Positions 12,901 through 21,400 of a stretch of 64,000 nucleotides of DNA are shown here, piece after piece (within the stretch, counting starts at the first letter, position 1; the number at the start of each line of letters is the position of its first letter). The notes below the pieces were generated by a model, which saw nothing but the letters and a program-made list of their open reading frames with translations, had not been told where the DNA came from and did no database searches. The stretch comes from Tubulanus polymorphus (Eukaryota > Nemertea > Palaeonemertea > Tubulaniformes > Tubulanidae), in NCBI RefSeq assembly GCF_964204645.1, contig NC_134033.1, positions 1,042,631 to 1,106,630 of the forward strand, written 5' to 3'. Both the position numbers and the translations under genes were made by a program.

Positions 12901-15900
12901 GCTCCTTCAAATTACCGCTCGACTGGCGAAACACGGCGAAGTCCTTATCCGTGTTTTCCTTTTCGTTTTTCAGTTTTTCGAATTTCAGCGCCAGTTCGTC
13001 GTTTTCACCTTCGATCTCTTTGATGTATTCGAGCATTTCGCGTTTCTGTTCGGTCAACGCTTCGAATTTCTCTTTAACGGCGAGAAGTTCGGTTTTTTCC
13101 TGCTCCAACGCTCCGACCGTCTTCTCCAGTTCCTACAATGCCAAAAGCCAAAAATCTCATTCCGCGCTCATAATTAATGGCTCTGTGGACGGTTTCACAA
13201 ATCTAATTTCAACGTTTTAACCCTTTCAGTGCGTCTATGCCGCAGTGCGGTGTATAAATCAGATAGATTTTGCTAGTACACCGCACTGTGGTGTATTGAT
13301 GTAATTAGTAATTAGTAAATATCTCTACTCAAAAATGGCAGCACTTGTCAGACATAGTGAAATACTAGTAACTAACGATACACCGCGCCGCGGTGTAGAC
13401 GCACTATAGTGGTATTCCTGTTATTCAACACACTAGGGTGGAATTTTTCCAAATTTTCAAATTATCTCCAGCACTATAGGGTATTAACTAGTCAGCAATG
13501 AAAGGGTTAAAAAGAAAAATTTCAAAATCTACCGACCTCGATTTTCACAACCGTCTCCGACACCGACGCTTTCAACGTATCGTTTTCCAGACGTAGCTCG
13601 TCGAATTGTTGATCGTTTTGACCGCTAGGTGGCGCTGCCGCGTGTTTCACCGATTTCAACGATTCTAACATGTCGTCGCGAGCTTTCGTTAATAATTCAA
13701 CTTCGTCTTTTAATTCCTGGCGATCGCAAACAAAAAACGGGCGTAAAATTCAAGAAATCGAAGAGATTCAGTAACATACAGGACCCGGTTCCGAAATATT
13801 GTGAGTTAGAATTTGACACAGAGTTGACTCATTGAAAATGAATTAACTTTAACTCAGAGTTAACTCTCACTCACAACTGTGGAACTGGATCCTGGGTTCT
13901 TAAAGATCAATGACCATCATTTCCCTGACCCTTGACAAAGATTAAATTATAAGATATCCTCAGTGAGGGCTGTTTCTTATCAAGAGGTTCCTTGGGTCAC
14001 TCGTCACCAGCAAGAACAACAAGACACCAAAAATTCAAATTCCCTGATTAAATTATAAGATATCCTCAGTGAGGGCTGTTTGTTGTCATGAGGTTCATTG
14101 TGTCACTCGTCACCAGCAAGAACAACAAGACACTAAAAATTCAAATTCCCTGATTAAATTATAAGATATCCTCAGTGAGGGCAGATTCTTAATCAAGAGG
14201 TTCCTTGTGTCACTCGTCACCAGCAAGAACAAGACACCAAAAATTCAAATTCCCTGATTAAATTATAAGATGTCCTCAGTGAGGGCTGTTTCTTATCAAG
14301 AGGTTCCTTGTGTCACTTGTCACCATCAAGAACAAGACACCAAAAATTCAAATTCCCTAATGAGATTACAAGATATCCTCAATTAGGGCTGTTTGTTGTC
14401 ATGAGGTTCCTTGGGTCACTCGTCACCAGCAAGAACAACAAGACACCAAATATTCAAATTCCCTGATTAAATTTTAAGATATCCTCAGTGAGGGCTGTTT
14501 CTGTACAAGAGCTTCCTTGTGTCACTTGTCACCATCAAGAACAAGATATTTTTAAAGAAAGAGTAAAAATTCCCTTATATAAATCTCAATAATCCTTGAT
14601 CTGTAGGAACCCTAATTATTTTTCGTACTGACCTTGTTTTCTTTCGTGGAATTTTCCTGTTCTTGTTGTAAACATTGAAACGTCGACATTAAAGTTTCAG
14701 TTTTCATCGTCATACAATCCATCTGTTCCGTCAACGCCTTTGAAAACCAGAAAACAAAAATATCATTTCGGTGAACAATATTTAAACAGGGTGGCGCCAC
14801 CTTGATTTGAATTGCTTTTTCCCAGACTATTCCCTGTCATGCACGCAGTTTCCCCTGAAGATCTGCTAAGAATCCAATCAATTAAAACAGTCAAATACGT
14901 GTAAAACATAGACAGAAACTCTTGGATTTTACATGCGATCTATCTAACCAAATTTCCCTGTTTATTCTCTGACATGCATGTTGTTTTCCCTGACTTGATC
15001 TGCTAAGAATTCAATCAATAAACACAGTCAAATATGTTAAACATAGACGGAAACTGCTTGATTTTACGCGCAATCTAACAATCTCAAAACATTTCCCTGA
15101 ACTAAAAACATTTTTTTTACAAAATTCCCAGTCTTTTTTTAAGACTTTGCCCACATTTCTGATTGCCAGGTAAGTGGCGCCACCCTGTGTTTGTTAACAG
15201 TTTCTCTGATTCGGATATATTTCGAATTTCATCCAATCATTCTGTAAACTTCCGATTTCATCCATTTAAGTTTTAATATCCCGTTTCCAATAATTCCTTA
15301 CCTTGTTGTCATGCGTCAATTTCTTCAATTGTTCGTTCAAATCGTCTTTGTCAGATTTTTCCGCCTCTAACCTCGACTCCAACTCCTGCAACATTTCAAA
15401 TATTTCAATCGAATATTATATTTCATTTAAAAAATTTATCAGTTGAGAATCACAATATCAACCGTGATAAGACTCGATGAGTTAAAAATTCCACAACGTG
15501 TGAACAAATCTAAAAATGTTTATTTAACAATTAAAAATATTTCAGGTGGTTACTACCACCCTTCTTTAGTCTAAAATGGCTTGCAAAAAAAAATTATTTC
15601 TAATTTTCAAATTAACTTTTTAAAATCGCTCGAAAATTGTGGGATTTTCTACTCATTGTATCTTAAAAATGCTTATAATCGTAAAGGTCAAATTTTTGGC
15701 CGGAGTCAAAGACAGACCTGGTATTCTTGTAGGTATCGCTCTTGCGCCTGTTGAGACTGACTGTACGCTGCTTTTAATTCATCGCGTTCCGATTTCATCA
15801 CTTCATACTCAGATTTCATCATCTAAACACGAAACCAATCATTCAAATTTTTTCGAGAAAAAAAAAATAAAATGGGTTTAATTCGACCCCCTAAACCAAT

Positions 15901-16873
15901 TCCACAAGTAAATGGGTCCAATATAAGTTCCACATTTCCACAATGAAAGGTTCAATTTGACCTCTTAACCAAGTTGCCCGATAGCGTGGATACGAAGTTA
16001 GTTCCACAAACCCCCCTAACTGTCGGACCGTCATAGGTTGATATTTTCTGTATTGACCTTATAATGCATTTCAGTCTGTTTATCGCCGCTTGCTGTCGAA
16101 CTTTCATCTTTTTTCTGTTGTGCCAGTTTATTCGTAAGATCTGCAAAAAACAAAATATTAATTAGATTAATTTCAAAAATGTTCTTTGAATCAAATCATT
16201 ACTTCGATAATTATGATAATAGGCCCTGCAGAGAGATTCTATTCAACGGTTCTCCATGAAGCTAACCGGGACTGGTTTAAATAGGGCGCCACTTTTATTT
16301 GACTAGCTTTCTTTCCCTGACTATTTCCTGACATGCTGGTTGTTTTCCCTGAATTGATCTGCTAAGAATCCGATCAATTAACACAGTCAAATTCATAAGA
16401 CATAGACGCAAACTGTTTGATCTTACACGCGATCAAACAATCTCAACAAATCTCCAAGACTATCCCTTGATTTTTAGCTTTTTTTCTTACAAAATTGCAC
16501 GGTTTTCCCCCACTTTTTTAAAGAAAAGAAAATTCCCTGATTTCCAGGTAGGGCCGAGTGGTCACCACCCGGTCTCCTAGCAGGGTCGACACAAACAGCT
16601 CGATTTAAACCTAGTGCCGCCGTTAAACCTACCCTGAACCTTCGCTTTCAATTTCTGTTGCATGAGAACTTGTTTCTTCGTGAATTTGATCAAATCATCT
16701 TTCGACAGAGATTCCAGCTGGAAAACAAAAAATACCGACAGAGCCGTCCGTTAAAACTTGAAGAAAATAAAAGAACAACATCTCACATTAGCGGACGCGT
16801 AGGTACTTACTTTTCCGGAGGCGCCGCTTTTACCGCCACCTGGTGGGGTATCGGGTTGTTGAGGTTCGGCCAT
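974..16873 (-). CDS. GCC2: GRIP-domain golgin GCC2 (GCC185), 29 coding exons, complete
   Basis: Trans-Golgi coiled-coil tether; in animals GCC185 captures retrograde (mannose-6-phosphate receptor) carriers and binds Arl/Rab GTPases. Exons, 5' to 3' on the minus strand: 16873-16811, 16717-16633, 16140-16058, 15822-15718, 15385-15302, 14737-14633, 13716-13537, 13132-12794, 12404-9881, 9425-9244, 8901-7840, 7556-7284, 7145-6924, 6841-6755, 6227-6102, 5834-5672, 5305-5127, 4841-4662, 4582-4506, 4415-4362, 4062-3940, 3841-3739, 3419-3165, 2895-2866, 2748-2679, 2591-2497, 1912-1769, 1249-1141, 1059-974. They sum to 7,188 nt (2,395 aa) with every phase matching. Diagnostic stretches: LSKDDLIKFTKKQ near the N-terminus, KKLKQLLIKTKKELAE around residue 1,908, RVHSVLKQQKTKN, EIRRLERNQERE, then a GRIP domain (about 2,318-2,368; NMEYLKN) and the end GWTSYLHRWSGL, all GCC2-like. 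Human GCC2 is about 1,684 aa, so this one is longer, mostly through exon 12404-9881. The ATG at 16873 is in good context (GCGATGG); an upstream noncoding exon probably splices at 16900/16901. Confidence 0.93.
1320..1785. repeat. 68-bp tandem array in the last long GCC2 intron
   Basis: Seven units start at 1320, 1388, 1456, 1524, 1592, 1660 and 1728, spaced exactly 68 bp. The last unit runs into exon 1912-1769: on the gene strand each unit contains a near-copy of the exon end (LKNIILK codons) and the donor that follows (AAG|GTTTGT or AAG|GTTCGT). The array therefore repeats the 5' splice site. Confidence 0.9.
1940..2120. repeat. short array related to the 47.3-48.0 kb array
   Basis: Two to three imperfect copies of about 60 bp containing TTTACTGAATTTTTGAA and GGTCTTCATCAGTAACTAAT lie in the GCC2 intron. 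They match, in inverse orientation, the larger array at 47290-48000. The rest of this intron (to 2496) shows nothing recognisable. Confidence 0.55.
2935..3150. repeat. CTAGTGGATCC-type minisatellite
   Basis: About three imperfect units with ACTAGCGCCACCTAGTGGA and TTGCCAxAGTAGCA lie in a GCC2 intron. Related arrays occur at 7620-7815 and 9020-9190 in two other introns of the gene. Confidence 0.6.
3455..3665. repeat. GTCAAATCCTACCCCACAAC-type minisatellite
   Basis: About five imperfect units of roughly 45-50 bp with GAGTCAAATxCTACCCCACAAC and TGACACTAATTGACTTT lie in the GCC2 intron between exons 3841-3739 and 3419-3165. Confidence 0.6.
4885..5110. repeat. GTGGAACTGGATCCA-type minisatellite
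   Basis: About six units of the form TGGATCCAGAACTGTGGAACTGAAxGCT lie in the GCC2 intron before exon 5305-5127. The core recurs in at least six further arrays in this window (25240, 30780, 32530, 39215, 46160, 54995). Confidence 0.8.
5345..5690. repeat. 31-bp tandem array abutting a GCC2 splice donor
   Basis: About ten units of GACCxGTGATTTTACTGACC followed by TAGTTTACAGT. The unit next to exon 5834-5672 overlaps the exon end, so on the gene strand most units contain CTAG|GTCAGT, the same junction used as donor at 5671/5672. The phase check (163-nt exon, then GAA across the junction) supports the donor at 5671. Confidence 0.85.
6386..6530. mobile_element. palindromic MITE, GGCCxGTTGCACAGTCATGACTTAAG family
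   Basis: The left end GGGGCCGGTTGCATAGTCAT and right end CACAACTGTGCAACCGGGCCC are inverted copies of each other, with repeated TTAAGxCTGGTCTTA motifs between. It lies in a GCC2 intron. Other copies are at 28722-29253 and 55642-55775. Confidence 0.7.
7620..7815. repeat. minisatellite, ACACCTAGTGGATCCTCACTTGCC unit
   Basis: About three units of roughly 80 bp (ACACTAGCGACACC, GTGGATCCTCACTTGCCACA, CTCTATTGCCGCAGTAG) lie in the GCC2 intron between exons 8901-7840 and 7556-7284. The same unit is seen at 9020-9190. Confidence 0.7.
8462..8590 (-). repeat. coding minisatellite in GCC2 (33-bp unit)
   Basis: Inside exon 8901-7840 three tandem 33-bp copies encode the 11-residue unit DLQTEHEKVVA, with a fourth, diverged copy on the N-terminal side. 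The unit length is a multiple of three and the heptad-like charge pattern continues through it, so the repeat lengthens the coiled coil without breaking frame. Confidence 0.8.
9020..9190. repeat. minisatellite, second array of the 7620 family
   Basis: Two to three copies of the roughly 80-bp unit with GACACCTGGTGGATCCTCAC and GGAATCCTCTATTGCCGCAG lie in the intron between GCC2 exons 9425-9244 and 8901-7840. Confidence 0.7.
9485..9780. repeat. dispersed GATGATGTCATAGGGGGATT repeats in a GCC2 intron
   Basis: Two units with GATGATGTCATAGGGGGATT and AGGCAGCCAT lie in the intron before exon 9425-9244. A similar pair lies near 4080-4320, and larger arrays are at 19797-20130 and 42595-42965. Confidence 0.65.
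10700..10875 (-). repeat. coding repeat in GCC2 rich in D/G-x-S-x-E-V
   Basis: Inside the 2.5-kb exon, about eight imperfect units of about 21 to 30 bp encode DPSAEV, GQSVEV, GQSADV and similar. They contain prolines and break the surrounding coiled coil, so they probably form a flexible acidic hinge. All units keep the frame. Confidence 0.75.
12517..12750. mobile_element. degenerate copy of the TTAA MITE
   Basis: It starts TTAACCTTTTCACTGC and contains the same body (paired CACCGC/GCGGTGT-type motifs, GATGGCAACACCTGCC, ATTATCTCCAGTACT) as the copies at 339 and 13217. The right terminus is eroded. It lies in the GCC2 intron between exons 13132-12794 and 12404-9881. Confidence 0.65.
13217..13510. 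mobile_element. intact copy of the TTAA MITE (about 294 bp)
   Basis: TTAA at both ends, left terminus CCCTTTCAGTGCG and right terminus GCAATGAAAGGG. The interior shows inverted pairs around CACCGCxxxGCGGTGT. It lies in a GCC2 intron and is one of the cleanest copies, useful as a family reference. Confidence 0.8.
13773..13895. mobile_element. palindromic MITE with GGATCC termini
   Basis: Inverted ends GGACCCGGTTCCGAAATATTG and ACAACTGTGGAACTGGATCC flank a GAGTTAACTC-type centre with TCATTGAAAATGAA. Related copies lie at 23112-23410, 39110-39235 and 45105-45190. Its right end is the core of the GTGGAACTGGATCC minisatellites. Confidence 0.65.
13940..14560. repeat. 106-bp tandem array in a GCC2 intron
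   Basis: About six units spaced 104-106 bp (13940, 14046, 14152, 14256 and on) with GATTAAATTATAAGATATCC, TCAGTGAGGGCTGTTTCTT and CACTCGTCACCAGCAAGAAC. The same unit in inverse orientation forms the array at 22370-22790 in DNAJC3. Because the two genes are divergent, it has the same transcriptional sense in both. Confidence 0.88.
14787..15194. mobile_element. MITE with GGGTGGCGCCAC termini
   Basis: The left end CAGGGTGGCGCCACC and right end GTGGCGCCACCCTG are inverted. The interior repeats TTCCCTGACATGCATGTTG, GATCTGCTAAGAAT and CAATCAATTAACACAGTCAA twice. Relatives occur at 16285-16580 and 36280-36500. It lies in a GCC2 intron. Confidence 0.7.
16285..16580. mobile_element. related TTCCCTGAC/GGCGCCAC element
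   Basis: It begins near GGGCGCCACTTTTATTTGA and carries the same interior motifs as 14787-15194 (CTGACATGCTGGTTGTTTTC, GATCTGCTAAGAATCCGATC). It lies in the GCC2 intron between exons 16717-16633 and 16140-16058. Its ends are degenerate. Confidence 0.6.
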
Positions 16874-16900
16874 CGCGTCGCCCCAACCTTCCGATTTACT

Positions 16901-18317
16901 CTACAAATGAATAAAATATTGATGAGGATGAATTTAACTAAATAGTTCCATGGCTGAATAATTTCACAAGCCATCCAAAAATGCTTACCACCAACGATTA
17001 GGTCACTTGCAGGGGTCATTTGTGCCACGTTTTGTGGGGAGGGGGGCCAAAATGTTCTTGAAATCTTGTGAATGCTTTTTAAATTCAACTACCCATTTTG
17101 TTCGTTTTAGCCACTGATAGCGAAGCCAAGCAAGGGCCGCCAGTTTTTTTATAGTGTTACCTTGAACTTACCGAATGGACAACTGAGACCCGGGGCCCGA
17201 GACCGAGTGGCTTGGGTAAATTAAGTTACCAAATCCCTGACCTAATTCATGGCTTCATGACGTTTGCAAAGTATCGAATTCAACTCTGGTTAATTGATGA
17301 ATCCAAAAGGAAGTCCAACAAGAAAGGCCTGCCAGATCGGCAAATTTTGACAGATGGATATTTTTAGACAGTTTTGACAGGTTCAATCAACTGAAATACT
17401 TACTGTCATTACTCTGTCGGGTTTTCTCTTGGTTTCTCTAATTTAGTTCAATCCTGTCAAACGTTCGAATTAAGTTAAATCCAACAGAATCGATGGAAAC
17501 ATAGGGACTTTCGATTTGACGTGTCGGTGATGTCAAACTCGGTGGAATGCGCTATTCACCGGTCGACGGACCCATCGCGGCTTCGTTAAATCGGGATTCG
17601 AACCCGCTGCGTCGTGCTTGAGGATCTAAATGCATGAACTACTTATGAAATAGCGGGATTGGAAAATATGTCTTTTACAACAGAAAATGACTTCAAGACT
17701 ATCAAACGTTTCCATGACAGAATCTTTTTGCTTAGTTACAAATTATTTAGATGATCTATTGAGATCTAGATCATTGAATATAAATAATCACTTTTTCTTG
17801 AGCTTCGACACTTCGACCATAAGTTCTAGTTGTGGATTATAAACGTTATGAACTTTTGACGAACTGTTGGAACAGAAAAATTCCTAAATTTCACTACTAA
17901 CCCGTCAAACTTTAACATAAAATTAATTAATTTAAGATATGTAATTCATTACACATATATTCTCCAATTAAGATGTATTTACAAAACCATTTGCTCAATC
18001 TTGACCTTCGATATTTCGTGTATGAGTTCTGGCTGGAGATATAACGTTAAGAACCATTAGCGAAATGTCGGAATCGGATAATTCCTCAAATCTAGCGTAA
18101 ATAGACAATAATCAATCAAAAACATATTTAAAACTTTATAAAATACATAGAAATGATTAATAGGATATATATTGTGTTATTATTCTAAAGAATTGAAAAA
18201 ATCCCGACTAAATCGATCTTCAACGCTTCGCTTTTGAGTTTGTTCGGTAAATGTACTGTATAGACTGGTTGCCTGTCCCATTCGAGACCGATAACCAGTC
18301 TAATATAGTGTGTTGGA
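16901..18317. other. divergent intergenic region GCC2 / DNAJC3
   Basis: About 1.4 kb between the GCC2 first coding exon and the DNAJC3 promoter. A CpG-richer patch at 17540-17620 could hold the GCC2 transcription start and an untranslated exon. The remainder is AT-rich with no convincing open frame. A GGTTCGAATCC-like B-box on the minus strand near 17595 is not accompanied by a foldable tRNA. Confidence 0.5.
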
Positions 18318-18336
18318 CCAATGAAATGAGCCCACG
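18318..18336 (+). promoter_or_regulatory. ER stress response element (ERSE) of DNAJC3
   Basis: The sequence is a perfect CCAAT-N9-CCACG match: CCAAT at 18318-18322, a nine-base spacer, CCACG at 18332-18336. It lies 80 bp before the DNAJC3 ATG. In vertebrates this exact spacing is bound by NF-Y plus ATF6/XBP1 and drives unfolded-protein-response genes, of which DNAJC3 is one. The match is seen directly; function here is inferred from family knowledge. Confidence 0.8.
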
Positions 18337-18416
18337 ATCTATGTACTAGTTTACACATCTAGTACACATCAGTAGTTGTTTCAGTACCGTGGTGCCATCA
18401 AAAGATATTCAGGGTA

Positions 18417-21400
18417 ATGATCGAAGCCGGTGCGGATATGTTGTGTTTTCACCCGTTCCTGGGTTCGCTTACCGTCTTCTTGCTATCGTTGGAAATACAT
18501 CTTTACGGTAAGAAATCTGTAGCGATCTCGAAAAAATTACGATCACTTTTTTATAGTCATTTTCTTGTCGAATTAATTATTTTGGATCTGAATTAATCAG
18601 ATAGGTTTTTTATTACACTTCCGTGTCATCACTTGCCGGGTCGGCCCACTTTCGATCTTGCTTGCTTAATTTCGAAAAGTGAAAGGGGCCTCAAACTTTC
18701 AGTTTCTTTTCACTGATGAATTGATAAAATAAAATGATGGTGTTGAATTGTCAAACTATTTAACAGTCAATTAGTCATTTAGTTTTTGATTAATTAGGCA
18801 TGACTAATTATTAAATCATTCGATTGATCATGAACAGTTGAATGCTAAGATTTCTTTTGATTTTGAGGTAGACTAATTAAGGTCAAATTCAATTTAAAAC
18901 GAAGATTTTAATTAATTCAGAATAATTAAGGTTTAATTTATTCTAATTAAGAATTTCTGAATGGATGGACAATTTGATCCACTACAAATTATACAGTACA
19001 AAATAATGCTCAGAAAATAAAACTTTTCAGTAATTGTAAATGATATGATGGAGATTTTAAGATATTTATTTTTATGAATAATTTGTCTCTGTCTATACTT
19101 TTTAGGCGTCCACAGTGCTAGTAAGGAAGATGTCGAAAAACACCTCGAACTTGGTAAACGACTTTTGTCGTCCGGTCAACTGGCCGAGGCTTTACAACAC
19201 TACCACGAAGCTATAGGTAAGAATAGTCAGAAATTATGAGTCAAAATCAGTCTCGTCTACTTTCGATGACTCAATAGTCACTCAGAATCAATGATTTAAA
19301 CTCTAAAAGTCAAAATAAGTCCATAATTCCGATGGGGGCACAAACGGCACAAACCTCTCAATACACAATGCACTCAGTTATACCCAGCAAAAATTAGTTC
19401 ATTTTCAATGAACATTGAATTGGATTTTTAGGCTCCCAAATTGAAATGTTGAATTGGGCTAGTTACATATTTCAATGACTCATAACTCTAAAAGTCAAAA
19501 TAAGTCCATTCTAATTAAACACTTTATTAATCAACTCTACAGTCAAGGGACTATAACTCACAACTCTCTGTGGAAGTGGGTCCACATCGTAACGAATTAA
19601 ACCCAACTGATTATTGTTTTATTTTCAGAGGGCGATCAGTCGAATTATCTATCGTATTTCCAAAGAGCGACCGTGTATCTAGCGATCGGTAAATCTAAAT
19701 CGGCTCTGCCCGATTTGAACAAAGTCATCGAACTGAAACCAGATTTTTCGGGGGTAAGTCTCAAGTTTCGACGAATGTCGTGTCTAAACGCGGTATTTGA
19801 TGATGTCATAAGGGATTTACGAAGGCAGCCATCTATTCCGTAGATTATCTTCAGATCAATATGATGATGTCATAGGGGGATTCATGGAGGCTGCCATTCA
19901 TATCATTCAGGAAGAGTATAGATGAAATAAGTTATTGATTTGATGATGTCATAGGGGGATTTACCAATCTTTACTTTAAGTATCTATAGATCAAATTGAT
20001 GATGTCATAGGGGTATTGAAAGAGGTAGCCATGTTCTCTAGGTTGATGTCAAGGTTTCTAGTAGAAGTATCTATAGCTCAATACAATGATGTCATAGGGG
20101 GATTTATGGAGTCCTCCATATTTTCAGCGAAGGTTTTTAATATTGTCTCGTGACTGTTTCGTTGTAGGCCCGGCAACAGCGAGCAAATATTTATCTTAAA
20201 CAAGGAAAACTTTCAGACGCACAAGAAGATTATAAATATCTCGTAAGTATCGAGCAATTTGAGGCTCCTTTTGGCCCTCACCCCGTTACTTGAGGCACCT
20301 TGTTACCCTCACCCTGATATTCGAGGCACCTCTCTACCCTAACCCGTGATTTAAAATCCTTTTTTTACCGAGGCCCATTTCTACCCTCAACGCATGATTT
20401 AAGGCCTCTTTTTCTCCCGCCCCTAACAAGAAAGCATCATTTGTATTCTATTCAGTTGAAATATAATCCGGAGAACTCCGAGGCGAAATTACAGCTCGAC
20501 TCGATACCGCAACTGAAGGACGAACGAGAGGAGGCGAAGGAGGCGCACGATGAGGGCGATTATCAAACAGCTATCGAATTACTCACTAAAGCTATCGAGG
20601 TTAGTTCGAAATATCGAAATATTGATGAGCGAAATTATTGAAATTTTCAATGAATTATTTAAACACCAGGTATCAGCGAATTATTTTAATATCAGTGAAT
20701 TATTGAAATATCATTCAATGAATTATTGAAATATCAGTCAATTATTTGAATATCGATAAATAAGAAATGATTACCACTATATACTAAAAAAAAAGCCACT
20801 GGGTCTAGAAAGGACGGTTGATACTAAATTGAGAATTCATGATATTTTCGCGTTTTCAGGCTAGTCCGTGGGATCCGGATCTGCGCGATTTACGCGCCGA
20901 TTGTTACATTCAGATCGGCGACTATTTCAAAGCGATCGGCGACATTCGACCGACGACGAAACTCGTCAACGACAACACGGCCGCGTTCCTGAAACTGAGT
21001 AAAATACTCTATCAGATCGGCGAGGCAGACGACGCCTTGACGTGAGTAGTAATAAACAATAACCCCCTTCAACTATTGATCAATTATTGATTTTTGAGTC
21101 AGCTCGGGGCCCAGTTTCACAAAAAGGTTTAACGATTTAATTTCTTCATTAATTCAGTTTATCTTAAAATCGATTTAGGCCTCGATCACTTTTGTGAAAC
21201 TGGGCCCAGAACTGGTTCAGGTATGCTTGACTTATTTTGAGTGAAGAGTCGAATTATTTAAGCGGGGTGGCGCCAACGACCTGGAAAACCCTTGGGGAAT
21301 CTGAAAAATCTGGGAAATCTCGGGGAATTTTGTCAAATCTTTATACCAGAAACCTGGGAATCAGGAAAATCTTGAAAAAAATCAGTGAAAACTTGTGGAA

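Noticed and set aside
17520-17600. possible upstream coding exon of GCC2 (ATGGGTCCGTCGACC)
   Set aside because: Joining it to the 16900 acceptor gives an in-frame stop, so at most it is untranslated.
17575-17630. GGTTCGAATCCCG on the minus strand, like a tRNA T-arm
   Set aside because: No acceptor, D or anticodon stems could be paired at the proper distances; at best a B-box remnant.
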